DNA from: Parelaphostrongylus tenuis
Lineage: Eukaryota > Nematoda > Chromadorea > Rhabditida > Metastrongylidae
Direction: 5' to 3'
Length of the DNA stretch: 64,000 bases
Assembly: GCA_019055375.1 (NCBI GenBank)
Contig: JAHQIW010001998.1
Span: forward strand, 186,001-250,000
The notes below the pieces were generated by a model. It was not told the DNA's origin, searched no databases, and saw nothing but the letters and a program-made list of their open reading frames with translations. A program made the translations under genes and the position numbers. Positions 1 through 12,200 of this stretch are shown piece after piece (the first letter of the stretch is position 1; each line of letters opens with the position of its first letter).

Positions 1-326
1 CGAGCGATAAAATCCCATGACAAAATACATGATTTGTCGTTTCAGTAAAAACAATGAGGATTACATTATATTACGATGATTTTAGCACATGACGTGAAGC
101 TGTAGTAAAAACACTCTGACAGCCACCGCTCGTCAATAAGAAACATTTCAGTCATATGTGTGACTCCTGCCTTTTCTTTTCACTTCAGCGGATCAGCACA
201 ACTGCAGTGAGTGTGGATGAGGGCATTTCTCGGTGGAAAATCGCATTACTGTCAAAATGTGAACTTCTTGCAGAGAAATTAGACTAGCGTTGAAATTGCA
301 GACTTGAAAAGGCAGGCTTCTCATCG

Positions 327-601
327 TGCGCACCGTGGCCGAGTGATTGTGACACTCGTCTCCACCTAGCATGGAGCACAACTCCACCACCCTTCCCTTT
401 CCCCCTCCCCCCTCTCAGCCCTTCGGCACTTAACAACAGCGCCTTATGGAACGCTACAGCCAGGATGTCCTCAAGACTGCAAGGAGACTCGCCCAACCAG
501 TGATCTACGACGTTAAAAAAGAAGACGGAGTTTGAATTCAATCCTAGAGGTACTGGAACTGCACAGTGAATAAAGAAAAAACACTGTAAAGACGGATCGA
601 T
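327..601 (+). mobile_element. tRNA-derived SINE, family 2, near full-length copy
   Basis: The head carries an RNA polymerase III A-box-like TGGCCGAGTGATT (about 334-346). A pyrimidine-rich tract of C runs follows (391-418), then a body and an AATAAAGAAAA/GACGGATC tail. Related copies lie at 1250-1462, 16968-17225, 34794-35046 and, inverted, 59853-60114. Head, order of blocks and tail agree between copies, which shows a dispersed family. No protein-coding capacity. Confidence 0.65.
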
Positions 602-718
602 TTAAAATTTCTAAAAAAGCAGATTTCTGATCAATGATGATAGCAGGTTGTAGGTGACTAGCCTATTTGGAGTGTGAAGGACTTCACAGATACTAGATAA
701 ACTACTACTTCAAGCACT

Positions 719-878
719 ATATATGCATATGTATATATATATATTACTATATATGTGCATGTATTGCGCATATGTATATGTACATTCATCTGTATACATA
801 CATGCGTACATTATATGTATATATAAATGAATAAATAAATAAATAATAAATAAATAATATATATATATGTATATATGA
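719..878. repeat. AT microsatellite with TAAA block
   Basis: A degenerate (TA/TG)n tract running into repeated AATA/ATAA units and then again (TA)n. It lies immediately beside the possible terminal exon at 886-1103. Confidence 0.85.
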
Positions 879-885
879 CCCATAA

Positions 886-1103
886 TTACGTTTTACTGTG
901 CGCGAATTCTAGCACTTCCACCAATCGTTTCTTTTCCTCGCATAGATTCTCCACACTTTCTCGAACAGTTAACGCGTTTTCGAATCTGCTACTTGAGTAT
1001 ATCGTTTCCGTTATAAATAACAATCGATCTTGCGCAGGACAAATTTCTTTGCAACTCGAAGAAATACGCGATATAGGATGTCTGTATAACGATCGCTGAT
1101 TGG
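886..1103 (-). CDS. Possible terminal exon of an unknown gene
   Basis: On the minus strand a strong nematode-like acceptor, TTCTTTTGCAG, ends at 1104. It is followed by an open frame of 71 codons to a TAA at 886-888. The C-terminal part is charged and probably helical (NLCEEKKRLVEVL), with mixed-GC codons unlike the surrounding AT-rich DNA. I do not recognise the family and found no upstream exon between 1104 and gene A. It could be the tail of a gene nested here, a remnant of a mobile element, or chance. Confidence 0.22.
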
Positions 1104-1249
1104 CTGCAAAAGAATGCTTAGTCAAGCAACCATCATCTTGTTCCTAAGTCGCATCACTAACCATCTCACCCAACCCACCATTTATGTAAGTATATGTCAA
1201 TATATAATACATATATGTGTATATTTTATTTGCACTCTTACAAAGGAGA

Positions 1250-1462
1250 CGCCTGCCCTATCACCGACACTCGTCTGCAGTCACCAAGGAATGCACTACG
1301 GACGCCACAGCAGGCAGTCTTCGAGATTGCCAGGAGACGCGCTCAACCAGTATTCTCACGACCTTCAAGAAGACGACGAGAAAACAGGTTGAATTCTGAA
1401 AGTACTGAGTTCTTGCACATGGAAAAACACACTCGTGATGGCAGATAAAAAAAACTTTTGCA
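1250..1462 (+). mobile_element. SINE family 2, headless fragment
   Basis: Matches the body and tail of the copy at 327-601: the CACTCGTC block, then GCCACAGCAGGC..., GGAGACGCGCTCAACCAGT and the terminal CTCGTGATGGCAGATAAA. The polymerase III head is missing. Confidence 0.55.
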
Positions 1463-2539
1463 AAGCAAGCCTCCATTTTGAATCTGTTTAGAGTCACAAT
1501 TTGCACATTTTAAAAAAGTTGAGAACGAAAGTTTTGTTATGCGAGCACTTGCAAAGTAAGTATAGCAGCCACTTACACCGGTGATAGTATTTGAGAACAG
1601 TAATTCGTTCTGTTGGACGAAATTCAGCCAGTCTATGACGTATTTGTGTTCAAAATGCGATGAGCGATGCAAATGAAGCGAAAAAGTACGGTTCAAGTGC
1701 TGTAACTCAACGTAGACTGCTTCGACTAAAATTCGGTCGGCAATAGTTTTTCAATCAAATTCGACTGATCCCCATATCCGCTGGTAAATCTTTGTTTGAA
1801 CTAGGATATTTTTCTCTGGAGTTTGAAGGTGGTCATCATTTAGCATCAGTCGCTAATACTCATTATGTTTAAAACATTATGTGTTGTAGTGTGACGAACG
1901 AAAAAATAGAATAAGACGGTGGTCAACAACTCGTTCGGGAAAGAAAACTTTGCGTTATCAAGTTCCCATGGCAGCGACAGATTGAATAGATACAATAAAA
2001 TCTCTTTCGAATTGTTCAAGTCAAATAGTTGGAAAAAATTGCCGGTGCCAGCAACTGTCCGCCGATAATACCCGCAGTGCATTACTAGTGCTGATATAGC
2101 AAAGAAAAAGTAGCATACCAGAAGTGAATGGTTTCATATTAAAGTCAAAATAATGAATGTTTGGAACATTATCAGTAGGTGGCGATCGAAAAAGGTGAGT
2201 GAACGATGTGAACAGTTATGATTAGAGCTCCCTGAGAACAGGAACATACTTATACATTGATTTACTTCACCAGTACGATGCTTGGATGCTTCGTTGGAGG
2301 GTCTGGTGATTCCACTGCATAAAATCAAATTTTCTTCCCTTCATTTCATGGTGCGCTTGGTCGCAGACCTCCGCGAGTCGTGGATCGGCAGTATCCACTC
2401 ACAATATGACTGGAAGAGAGTTTACCAGAGATACATATTTTCTTAATTACCGATCTTATCCTCTGTCAAAAAATGAAGCATAACTGTTTCATCAGTGTGA
2501 TAATAACTGTCGTAGACAAAGAGTTGGGCTTCGTTTTGA

Positions 2540-3180
2540 TTAGAATGGTATGGATTGTTGCCATAAGTAGCTTAATCTGCTACTTATCACCTGTATCATC
2601 TGTCGTCCCGTTGATCGTCGAATGACTTGAGTGGGTACCAACAACGCTTCCATTTTCCCTATCGCGTGCAGGAGTAGCGCAGAGGTCCTCCTTGATCTAG
2701 GGATTCGCTGAGCACAAGAAAGCGGACCATCGGGTCGGTGTCGTTGAAGCGCATCACGTATCCGTCCCACCTTATTTCGATACCCTGGCGAATAGAATGG
2801 CGTCTTTGATGTTCGATCTTTGACTTAAGTCGGAACTTCGGATTCTTTCTCTTATTTGCAAGACCTAGGATACTCCTAGCATCGACCTTTCGACTGCGCG
2901 TTCGAAAACGCCTGGTGATCTTTCATCCTGCTTACGTAGCAACCACGTTTTATGCATACCACGTTTCTGTCGGTGCAAGTGGACACGAAGTCGGATGTTC
3001 TCTGTCTTCGTTACTACATCTTCGATGCTTTTACATGTTCCCCAAGCCGCTCGTTTCCTCCTGCTCAACTCCGGAGCTAGGTCGTTTGTCTTGTTGATTT
3101 CACGACTTAGATAGACGTACTGGAGCATTCGGAGATTGTCGTTCCTTTGAGCGTGAATGAGGCATTCAAAACCCATCCGT
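2540..3180 (-). mobile_element. RTE-type LINE, 3' fragment, degenerate
   Basis: Minus-strand translation in several frames matches the C-terminal part of the LINE at 8156-9200. Shared blocks are LSREIN...NDLAPELSRRK, AAWG..KSIEDVV, LRKQDERS, ERAVERSMLGVS, HVMRFND and the terminal DDQRD. Frameshifts and stops interrupt the order, so it is a dead 5'-truncated insertion. It lies just downstream of the 3' end of gene A. Confidence 0.8.
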
Positions 3181-3688
3181 TCCTATTACATGCCGAAATA
3201 AATCATTTCTCTGAGCAATCAAGCATGCATCATTTACGCTATCTGATCTTAATTTTAGTAATCTCGAGTGGGAACTTTGTTATCTCAGATGAACATTGTA
3301 CAAGCTACACCAACTAAGCGATCTAAACCACTTAACAGAGTGGATGCCTCCTAATGTGGCCAAATGTGCAATTTCACAAAGTTGAGCAAATCATTCATAA
3401 CAAGAATGTATTCATTAATTGCAAAGCAAGAGTTATGACTCACAGTTTTCACACATGTCTTTATCGTTATTAATCATATCATAAAACACTGAAAAAAATT
3501 ACTGCCAGGTTTTTTTCGCAGTGATTGAACACAAATATGTAGAGTGTAAAAGTATCTGATACATGTCGAGATGTCATAATTTATCTGATTTGCGTCACTA
3601 CTGAACGAATTTACACGACTGGATCTGACCCAGTCAACATAGACGTCGGTTTGATCAAATTGTCGCAGTGACGTCAAGAGCATGATAG

Positions 3689-6600
3689 TCACTTGAAATT
3701 CTTTATTCTTGGGAAAAATGCCAGCCAGCACACTAAACCACAAGCAGTGAGCAAACCATTTGCAAGCCACAAAGTATCCAGACCTTTCGAGGTGAACAAT
3801 GACCTAAACTCCAATGCTCTTCACTTCGTGATTTCTGGAAAGATTGTATAAAAGAAAGAAAATTATAAATGAAGGAGTATCGTCTGATGAAAAGTGAATT
3901 AGAGAAAAAGATAACTAAAAAACGAGAAAAGTGGAGTGTGTTGATAGAAAACTAATCATAATAAAGTATTTACGGGATAATTTTTTAGTATAATAGGTTG
4001 CACTAATCATTCTCAAACTGTGAAAATTAAATCGACTCACGCTGCGTAAAGTGGACCCAGAATGTAACTTATATCATCAGCGAGCACAATTGCACCTTGC
4101 ATTATATTCTGAAATTGATTCAGTGCATTTAATGAATAAGAAATTATTTTTGCTGTATAGTTGATATTGAGTACAATGTGACGCAACAGCTAAGGGAGGA
4201 ACTCTGTAGTACACATGATCCTTGGTCCGATTCCACGCTTCTGACATTCTAGTTTTTGTAATTGGCAAATTGATGCAGTTCTCAAGAAGTGTAACAAAAA
4301 TCTCGGTGCCAAAAGTTGACAAATTGTTGTCCACGTTAAATTTTCATACTCGACAGTGATGCAATCCATTTTCAATAGTTTCCTTTCGAATCAAGTTCCA
4401 AATTTGTTCACTTTTTTGAATAAAAACGAACCTGATCAATGTCTCCAAGCGTTTTTGAGTAGATAGTGTTTAGAGCGATAGAAGCCAAAGTCGCTACAAA
4501 ACCCAATGTTATAGAGAGTGTGGTTAGAAAGACAATTGACAATGGTCCATACGCGGTGTCACACCATGAGTACTGTTGCGTATCGCAACCAGTTCCCAAA
4601 GTTTCTGAACTTGAAGAATTATTATGAAGCATTATGGAATTCGCTTAGCAAAATAGTGGATGGTTAAATTGGATAAAGAAGAAAAGAGCTGGAAACACGG
4701 CTCGGCTAGGGTATCGCGAACTCAAAAGAAAATGCAGGTAAAATACTGCTAAGGCGCAAAGCATCTGTTCATGCTGTTCTCCAGTCCAATAAGGCCCACT
4801 CAAATGTTCTGCTGAATGGAATTTTCATAATAGAGTCTGTATAGAAAAATCATAGTACTTAAGTGAAGTGAAGAGAAGATAAGCGGGCTGTCGAAGTCGT
4901 TAACAACTGTATTTACTAAATGCAAAATTAGCCAAAGTTTCCACAAATTCTCCTCTTTCGAAGTTCGATAAAGTCAAATCAAGAAACAATCTACTTGACA
5001 AAACACTTCCACAAATTGAGTAAAGAAATTTGGCCTGTAAATTGTTATTCTCAAAGTGATCAGCTTTCTGCAAACTTTGATCACTTGCTTTGTTCTCAAT
5101 AGTCAGTCATTGTTGGAAACCAGCCGCACAAATCTGTACATGAGTGAGGAATGTGATCGACATAGGTCTAAAATCAGTCTAAGAAATGACACCAAGTCGT
5201 ACACGATCGCAAGCCACTCCTCGCGGTCTTTCATTTTCGATTTTTGAAACATTTCCATAATGTTTGTAGCATTTGGTACCAAATATCTTTGTTCGTAGGG
5301 GAGCATAGCAGCTTTCCAGAATGCTTTCCGTTATGCCTTTGTGCTCCATTTATGGCAGATGGCATACTCTTTTTACAAAGAATTTTCGTAATTAAGTGCT
5401 TTGAAACAAGGTAAAGAATAATCTGTTCGTTTCGCTGATATATTCGCACACGCAAGGTTAACAAGAGAACAGGCGCGTCGTCATCCTAATCATGTAAATA
5501 CTGTCTCTACTTTTACTTCAAATTCAACAATTTTACAATGCCCATAGATAGTCGTGTGAGCGATTACAAAGAAGGCACGTTTTAAAAAGTTAGTCGATAT
5601 GAATCAATAACTTTTCCAAGACTAGATTTTCATATCAACCAAAAAAGGATTTTGGAAAGTAAGAAAAAACGATGTCTTGACCTTTTCTTTACTGTCTGTT
5701 CCATTTTCATGGCAGAGTAGCAAGTAAAATGTATCTATACTGATGCTGATATATTGATAAAACTTGGGGCTTTAGTCTATTTTCAAACCTAATCACTCTT
5801 CTAAGGAAGTGTGATTTAGACTTAGTGGCTCACGTGTTAAACACCACACCAGCAGAGTCCTTCACTTTGGCTTTCTCTCAGCCATCCACTGTCTTTATCA
5901 CTGATATCAGAAATGATCTGTCAACAAAGCTGATCTGGGAGGCACACTTCGACATTGATCTAAACTAAGCTGTAAGTACAGTCGAAATCACAATGTCTAG
6001 CTTATTTTACTGCCTACTCTTTTTCATGGCAAAATACATTGAGAATTACAGCCACAAGAGTGCTGAGTTGCAGCAAAACTTGGATCTTGAGGTAGCTTTG
6101 ATTCAATGATCATCTTTTTTGAAGCTCTCAAGTGTTATGTAGCTCATTGCGCCTCTCATGTGCCATTTTTTCAACTATATTCCAAGCGTAGCGAAGCTAT
6201 CTCCAAAAAAGGAAATCTTCGGAGTACAAACTGGCATGGGAACCAGTTAGACTGTAGCCACAGTTGAAATGGCAGTAAATAGAAGTTGAAATAGATTTTG
6301 AAATTAGCTTCAATTTAGCCAATAGCTAAGAAGTCGTTTTGACGAGTCTGCTCCGAAGTAAATATGAGCTAAATTCCCATCGCTGCGGAATTACTCGTTT
6401 TTTTGGCAATAAACAATAGTTCGATAATCAAAGGAATCGTCAAATAAAAGCGAGTTGTACAAGAGATACTGCTTTAGCGTTCTATGGCCATGAATATTAT
6501 ACATGATCTATTCAGTATGCGTTGCTGTGCTCTAAAAGGCGAACACTTTGTTGTTAGCATTTGTAATGGTTTTGCAACTCATGTTAAATCTATGTCGGCA

Positions 6601-9206
6601 TTTTTATGTCTGGATATCAATAAGATGGTCATAATTTGTCAGAAAGACTAAGATGAAATGATGTATATATGCTATTCAAATTGCTGATCAAGGGACTCCT
6701 TCTAAAAGAGGCTTTTCACAGGGTGCTTAAAAAGTTCTGTCAATTTTTCCAGTTATTCGAACAGTAAAAAATACTGTGTAAACAAATGAATACATTCGAA
6801 AACGGAATAATCACATCCTAATTAACAGTTATAACGATATACAGAGAAGTTCAAAACCAATTCTTGAAATTGCCGCCTTTGGGCTCCATATATTAACGGA
6901 GTCGTTTACGGAAATTCCCAACAATACGTTTACAAACGCTCGCATACGTTATCATCGTAATTTCGTCCCAAGTGCGTGTCAAAGCCATTTTCAGCGCGTC
7001 TGCGCTTGTGTAGCGGTTAGCCGAGAGATTCCTACAGTATGAACCACACGGAGTAATTCATTCGGTTAAAATCCAGCGAGTTTGACTGCCAAATCTTATT
7101 GTGCCAAAAGCCTGGACATTGCTCTTAACAGATGGTCATCGTTAATCGGGCCTAATGCGCAAGAGCTCCGCCCTGCTGGAGCGTAAATCCGTCGGCGTCA
7201 GAGCGTTGAGTAGTCCAAGGCTCCAGTACGCCCCGTAAAACTTGGTACTAATAACTGGCAGCGTTGATGATAAAGACCAACGGCGTCTTTCCGGTGACGT
7301 AAGTGTCGGCACAGACCATAACAGAGGTTGGAAAATGACTGCGGCTCTTAGTTTTTCCAACTGCGGACTTTTGGTGACCATCCTTGGGAAGTTGTCATCG
7401 ATTCTGGCGATCTGGTGGTGGTTTGACCGTTGATTTTATTTCATCCGTGAAAAGCACCTTTTATAGACGAGCGCCAGCGATCAAGCGAAACATTCGATGA
7501 GCCTTTTGGAGCCGTTCTTCTCTCATTTTTTTGTGCGGAATATGCATGAGCGATCTTGTTGCTGTGCACATTCAGCTTATTTTTGAATATACTTCGAAGT
7601 TCCGCTCGCTAATCCCGGCCTCGCCGAATCATTTTGCTCATCGAACGCTCCTGGTTTCCTTGAACTCGACAACAAATCTCTTTGAGTGTTTTCCGGAGCA
7701 AACGAAATGGTTGACGACTTTTTCGAAAGCGATCCTCAATGCCCAATCTCTTTGAAACACTTCGAGGCTTTGCAGAGAGTTGGTGGTTGAAACCAGCCGA
7801 TCTTAACAGTGTCAGCCTTTTTCATTCACGTCTTGTGCAACTCAACTACTGCGATGCATTGATTTTATGATCCATAACTTGAGCACATCTGGAAATAGAC
7901 AAATAAATAAAAAAGACTCCGGATAAAAGAATTCGATAAACTAGCAGCGCTGAAAAACATATCAATAATGTCATATCAATGCTAAAACCAGCAAAATACA
8001 AAATTTACAGAACTTTTTACGCACCCTGTATATATCATTAGCGCACAGAATATTTTTCATCTTTCATAACACTACTGAAGGGATCGCTTTTCGACTGTCT
8101 ATATATATACTATATATTATATATATATATGCATACATCCACACGATTACTAGACTCATTGAAGTTTCACGAGAGTACACGCAACCACTCTGTCTCACTT
8201 TTATTGATCTGAAGAAAGTCTTCGATTCAGTGGAAACAGAAGCGGATATGGAGGCTCTGGATCACCAGGGCGTCCCAACTCGATACATAATGGTCCTTCG
8301 TGAGCTTTATAAAGATTTCACGACTAAAATATCTTCATTCTACAACAATATCACCGTTGACGTAAGAAAAGGGGTTCGTCAAGGCGATACAATTTCGCCA
8401 AAACTATGCACTGCCACCCTACAAAACGTCATGCGAACAACCGATTTCGATAACGCCTGTGGAAAGATCGGTCTTCAACTGAATCTAACGAAAACAATGT
8501 TCATGAGGAACGGATGGGTTTCTAATGCCCCATTCACGCTCAACGGAACGACAATTTCCGAATGCTCCAGTTACCTAGGTCGCGAAATCAACATGGTGAA
8601 CGACCTAGCACCAGATTTGAGCAGGAGGAAAGGTGCGGCTTGGGGAGCGTTTAAGAGCACCGAAGATGTAGTGAAGAGGGCAAAAAACATCCGACTCCGT
8701 GCCCACCTTTTCGACTCGACAATAATCCCTGCCCTAACGTATGCAGCAGAAACCTGGTCGCTACGTAAGCAGGATGAAAGATCACTTAGCGTTATTGAAC
8801 GCGCAGTCGAAAAGTCGATGCTGGGAGTATCCCGTATCTCGCAAATGAGAGAAAGGATCCGAAGTTTCGACCTACGACAACGATCGAAAATCAGAGACGC
8901 CGTTCTACACGCCAGGATATCGAAAATAAGGTGGGCCGGACACGTGATGCGCTTCAACGACAACCGATGGGCGAGAGCCGTTACCAATTGGATTGCTCGG
9001 GCGTCAAGCGCTCTGAAGGCAGACCACCGACACGTTGGTCCGATTTTTTCAGGAAAGCGATAGGAGGAAGATATAATTATCAGCGAATCCCTAGAGCGAG
9101 GTAGACCCACTGGGCTACTCTTACACGCGATGGGAAAAAATGGAAGTGTTGCTGGTACCCGCTCGAGTCACTCGACGATCAACGGGACGACAGGTGAACA
9201 GTTATG

Positions 9207-9245
<39 letters not shown>

Positions 9246-12200
9246 TAATGCTAGCTGCTTTTATCATTTTTCAACGATGTTAATCAAAGCCTATGTCCGG
9301 TGTCAAAGCTGCCTTTTGAAAAAGCAGTAAACAAGATAAGAATATATTATAATCATAGAAAGATAGAACAAGTCTCCTCTATATTTCTATAGAGGTGCCG
9401 AGTACTAAAGTGCGCTGATAATGGTAAATCTGGAGATAGTTATCACTAAAGCGGCATCGACAATGTACAGCATTATTTTTGCAGATTTCATTGTACTGCG
9501 TTTTCCAATCATCACATGACTTTCAGGTATTGCACGGAAGAGACCCAATCAGAATAGGAAAATATGTGTTGTGTTGATGAAAATTTTGGAAGCACATAAT
9601 GACGGAATGATATATAAAGCTAAAGGATAAAGCTCTCGACGTTGATCAATCCCTGAGGGATGCGCCATGCATTCGACTTCAATTTTTAACTTCGTTTGAG
9701 GTGATTGAATGCATGTCTGGCTTTTACAATGATTCGCGGTGGCCTCCCGCTGAACCGAGTCAGTGCTGCTTGTCCTTCCAGACAAGTCTGAGACCTGCCT
9801 GGTACCGTTTCACCGACCCCAGATGGATGGATGGCTTGGTGAGCCAGGAGCGCGAGATCGAACCATTGACCTAGTGTGCGACGCAGAGCACCTTTAACCA
9901 CTGCGCCACATGCGCTCCTATAATAGTAATAATATATGCATATATATCTCATTACAACAATATATATTTGACATATAATATATATGTATATATAAATAAA
10001 CAAATAAATAAATATATATATATATATATATATCGCGCATGCAAAGAATGCGCGTTTAATAATGTGGAAATGATGGAGCATTTGCGGTACAGCCATTATA
10101 AACTGAATTCAGAGTCAACTTGTGCTCCCATTATTGCTGTTGATGAGTTATTGATAACAAAATCAAAGCACAATTGAGCGGAAAAAACTGTTGATATGAA
10201 TGGCACGTGAGTTCACTGAAAGAGTTACCGCGAGTTTGATACTCTTCTGTGGTCCTGGAGTTTTGCTATCGCTAAATCCCTTTGGAGAAGCAACCCAGTT
10301 CAAAGTAAAACTTTTCGCTCACTGTTATAGGGCTGCATTTTCTGACTTATGGTTTCATATGGATATGTGAACACATACAATGTCACGGTCATGGAAACGG
10401 CAATCAGAAATGTCCATCTCGGAGAGATTCTGAAATACTGAAATTCTAAATTAAAAGAGCCGAGCAATATTCTCGAATTTTTTTCAAAGAAGCTAACTCT
10501 TTCATGTCAGTTTCGACTTTTGGTGAAATTGTAACAGCTGAATAGCACCAGTTATATCAAAGCTTGACTTGAAAACTTGAGGAAAAAAAAACATCGACTT
10601 GAAAAATCAGAACGCCATTGAAGCCAAATGACTCAAGAAAGCGCTTTTCTTTAGTTCCCAAAATAATAAGGAAAATCCGTAAAAGGTTCTTACATGTTTC
10701 CAAATTTAAAAAAAATGAACGCCACAGAAACAATGATAGCAAGTACTCCAATCGCACCCATGCACAATGAAAAAATATGCACCGTCTGTTGGCCGTCATA
10801 TCCGTATGCGATCATCACAAATGGAGCAGAGATGCTGAATTAAAAAAGATTTGTATAAAGTTGAATTTCAACTTTTATTTGGCTCTGAAATCCATGATCA
10901 GTGCGCATTTTTTCACATCTGTGAACTCGCATGAAATTGAGAAAAAACTACGATTCTGTTGACGATTCGTCGTAATCGCCTTCTTCACTGTTCGAAGATA
11001 TAAGTCGATTGTCTTCAGTCGCTCTTTCAAGCTACTCAAATCAATGCTTTTCAAAGGTGAAGAAGACATTGAAAATTTAGCCGAATGAAAGTTGTTAATT
11101 AGCTTTGTGCTGCCAATGAGTGGAGATATTCATAGATCTATGTAGCTTACAGAAAAATGTTCTGAGTAGAAAATCTCAAACTCACGTGTTTAATGTAACT
11201 ATATTGAGACTGATTAGCATTCTCTCCGACCAACACAGTATGATCAGAGGCCAGCTGAAATCCAAGGAAACCACACGACTGATCAAATCCATAATGTTCC
11301 CCAAATTGAGTGAATTATCCATTTCTAAACAGCATATCTGTCTCCTGGAACTGGCACTACGACATAGTCAATTATGATGACACTTTTTTCATACAAGGTA
11401 ATCTATTTGGAAAATAATTATTATAGGTAGCAATATATATCTTGTGGAAACGAAGTTATTATATTCTTGGTAATTCTTTTTTTATTTCACATTTTTATAC
11501 CCATTACCCTCGATGATCAATCGCTTTCATCGTGCTTGGTTTGCGGGTCTTTTGTAAAACTGTATATATCGCAATCGCAACAATTCTATATTTGAAACCT
11601 TTACGAGTATCTTCATTTTATTTCTATTTGTTCACATTTCAATTGAAATGATTCCTTATTTTTTAGTTTTCATAAACTCTCATCCCATGAAGTACACAAA
11701 ATCATCATGTGACTGGAAATCAGGAAGCAATGGACAGTTTGTCAAAAATGGTGCTGCTCATCGCACGCGGCCCTACTCCCTCGATATATTTCCGATTATT
11801 AGCGCACTTTAAAGTTTAAACCCCCATCATATCATACAAAAAACTTTGCTCTATCTTTATATGGGCACCAACACTTCATTATCCGCTTATTCTGTGCTAC
11901 GTGCACATTACATTGCTACTGTTTCGACAATGGACATGGCGCACAGATTTTCACGCTTTACGTAACTCTTCCTAGCCAAATGCCAATTAAGTGGTCTCCT
12001 GAGCTTCGTACAGTTCTCATTTTCAGACATCTCCAGTAAGTCGTTGCAGCCTTCCATGAATACATCGAGTTCTCAATCATCTGTCTGTGATTCATATCAC
12101 CCGCAACTTATCCCACTGTATTCCTTCTGCGTTTTACATGAGAAATGTAGTGTCGCCTGGCATCTCTCGTTCAGGCGACCTAGGGGCAGGTCTTCACAGC

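Noticed and set aside
1343..1696. 117-codon minus-strand frame
   Set aside because: Runs antisense across a SINE family 2 fragment; no protein features.
8571..9110. 179-codon minus-strand frame
   Set aside because: It is the antisense shadow of the LINE reading frame on the plus strand.
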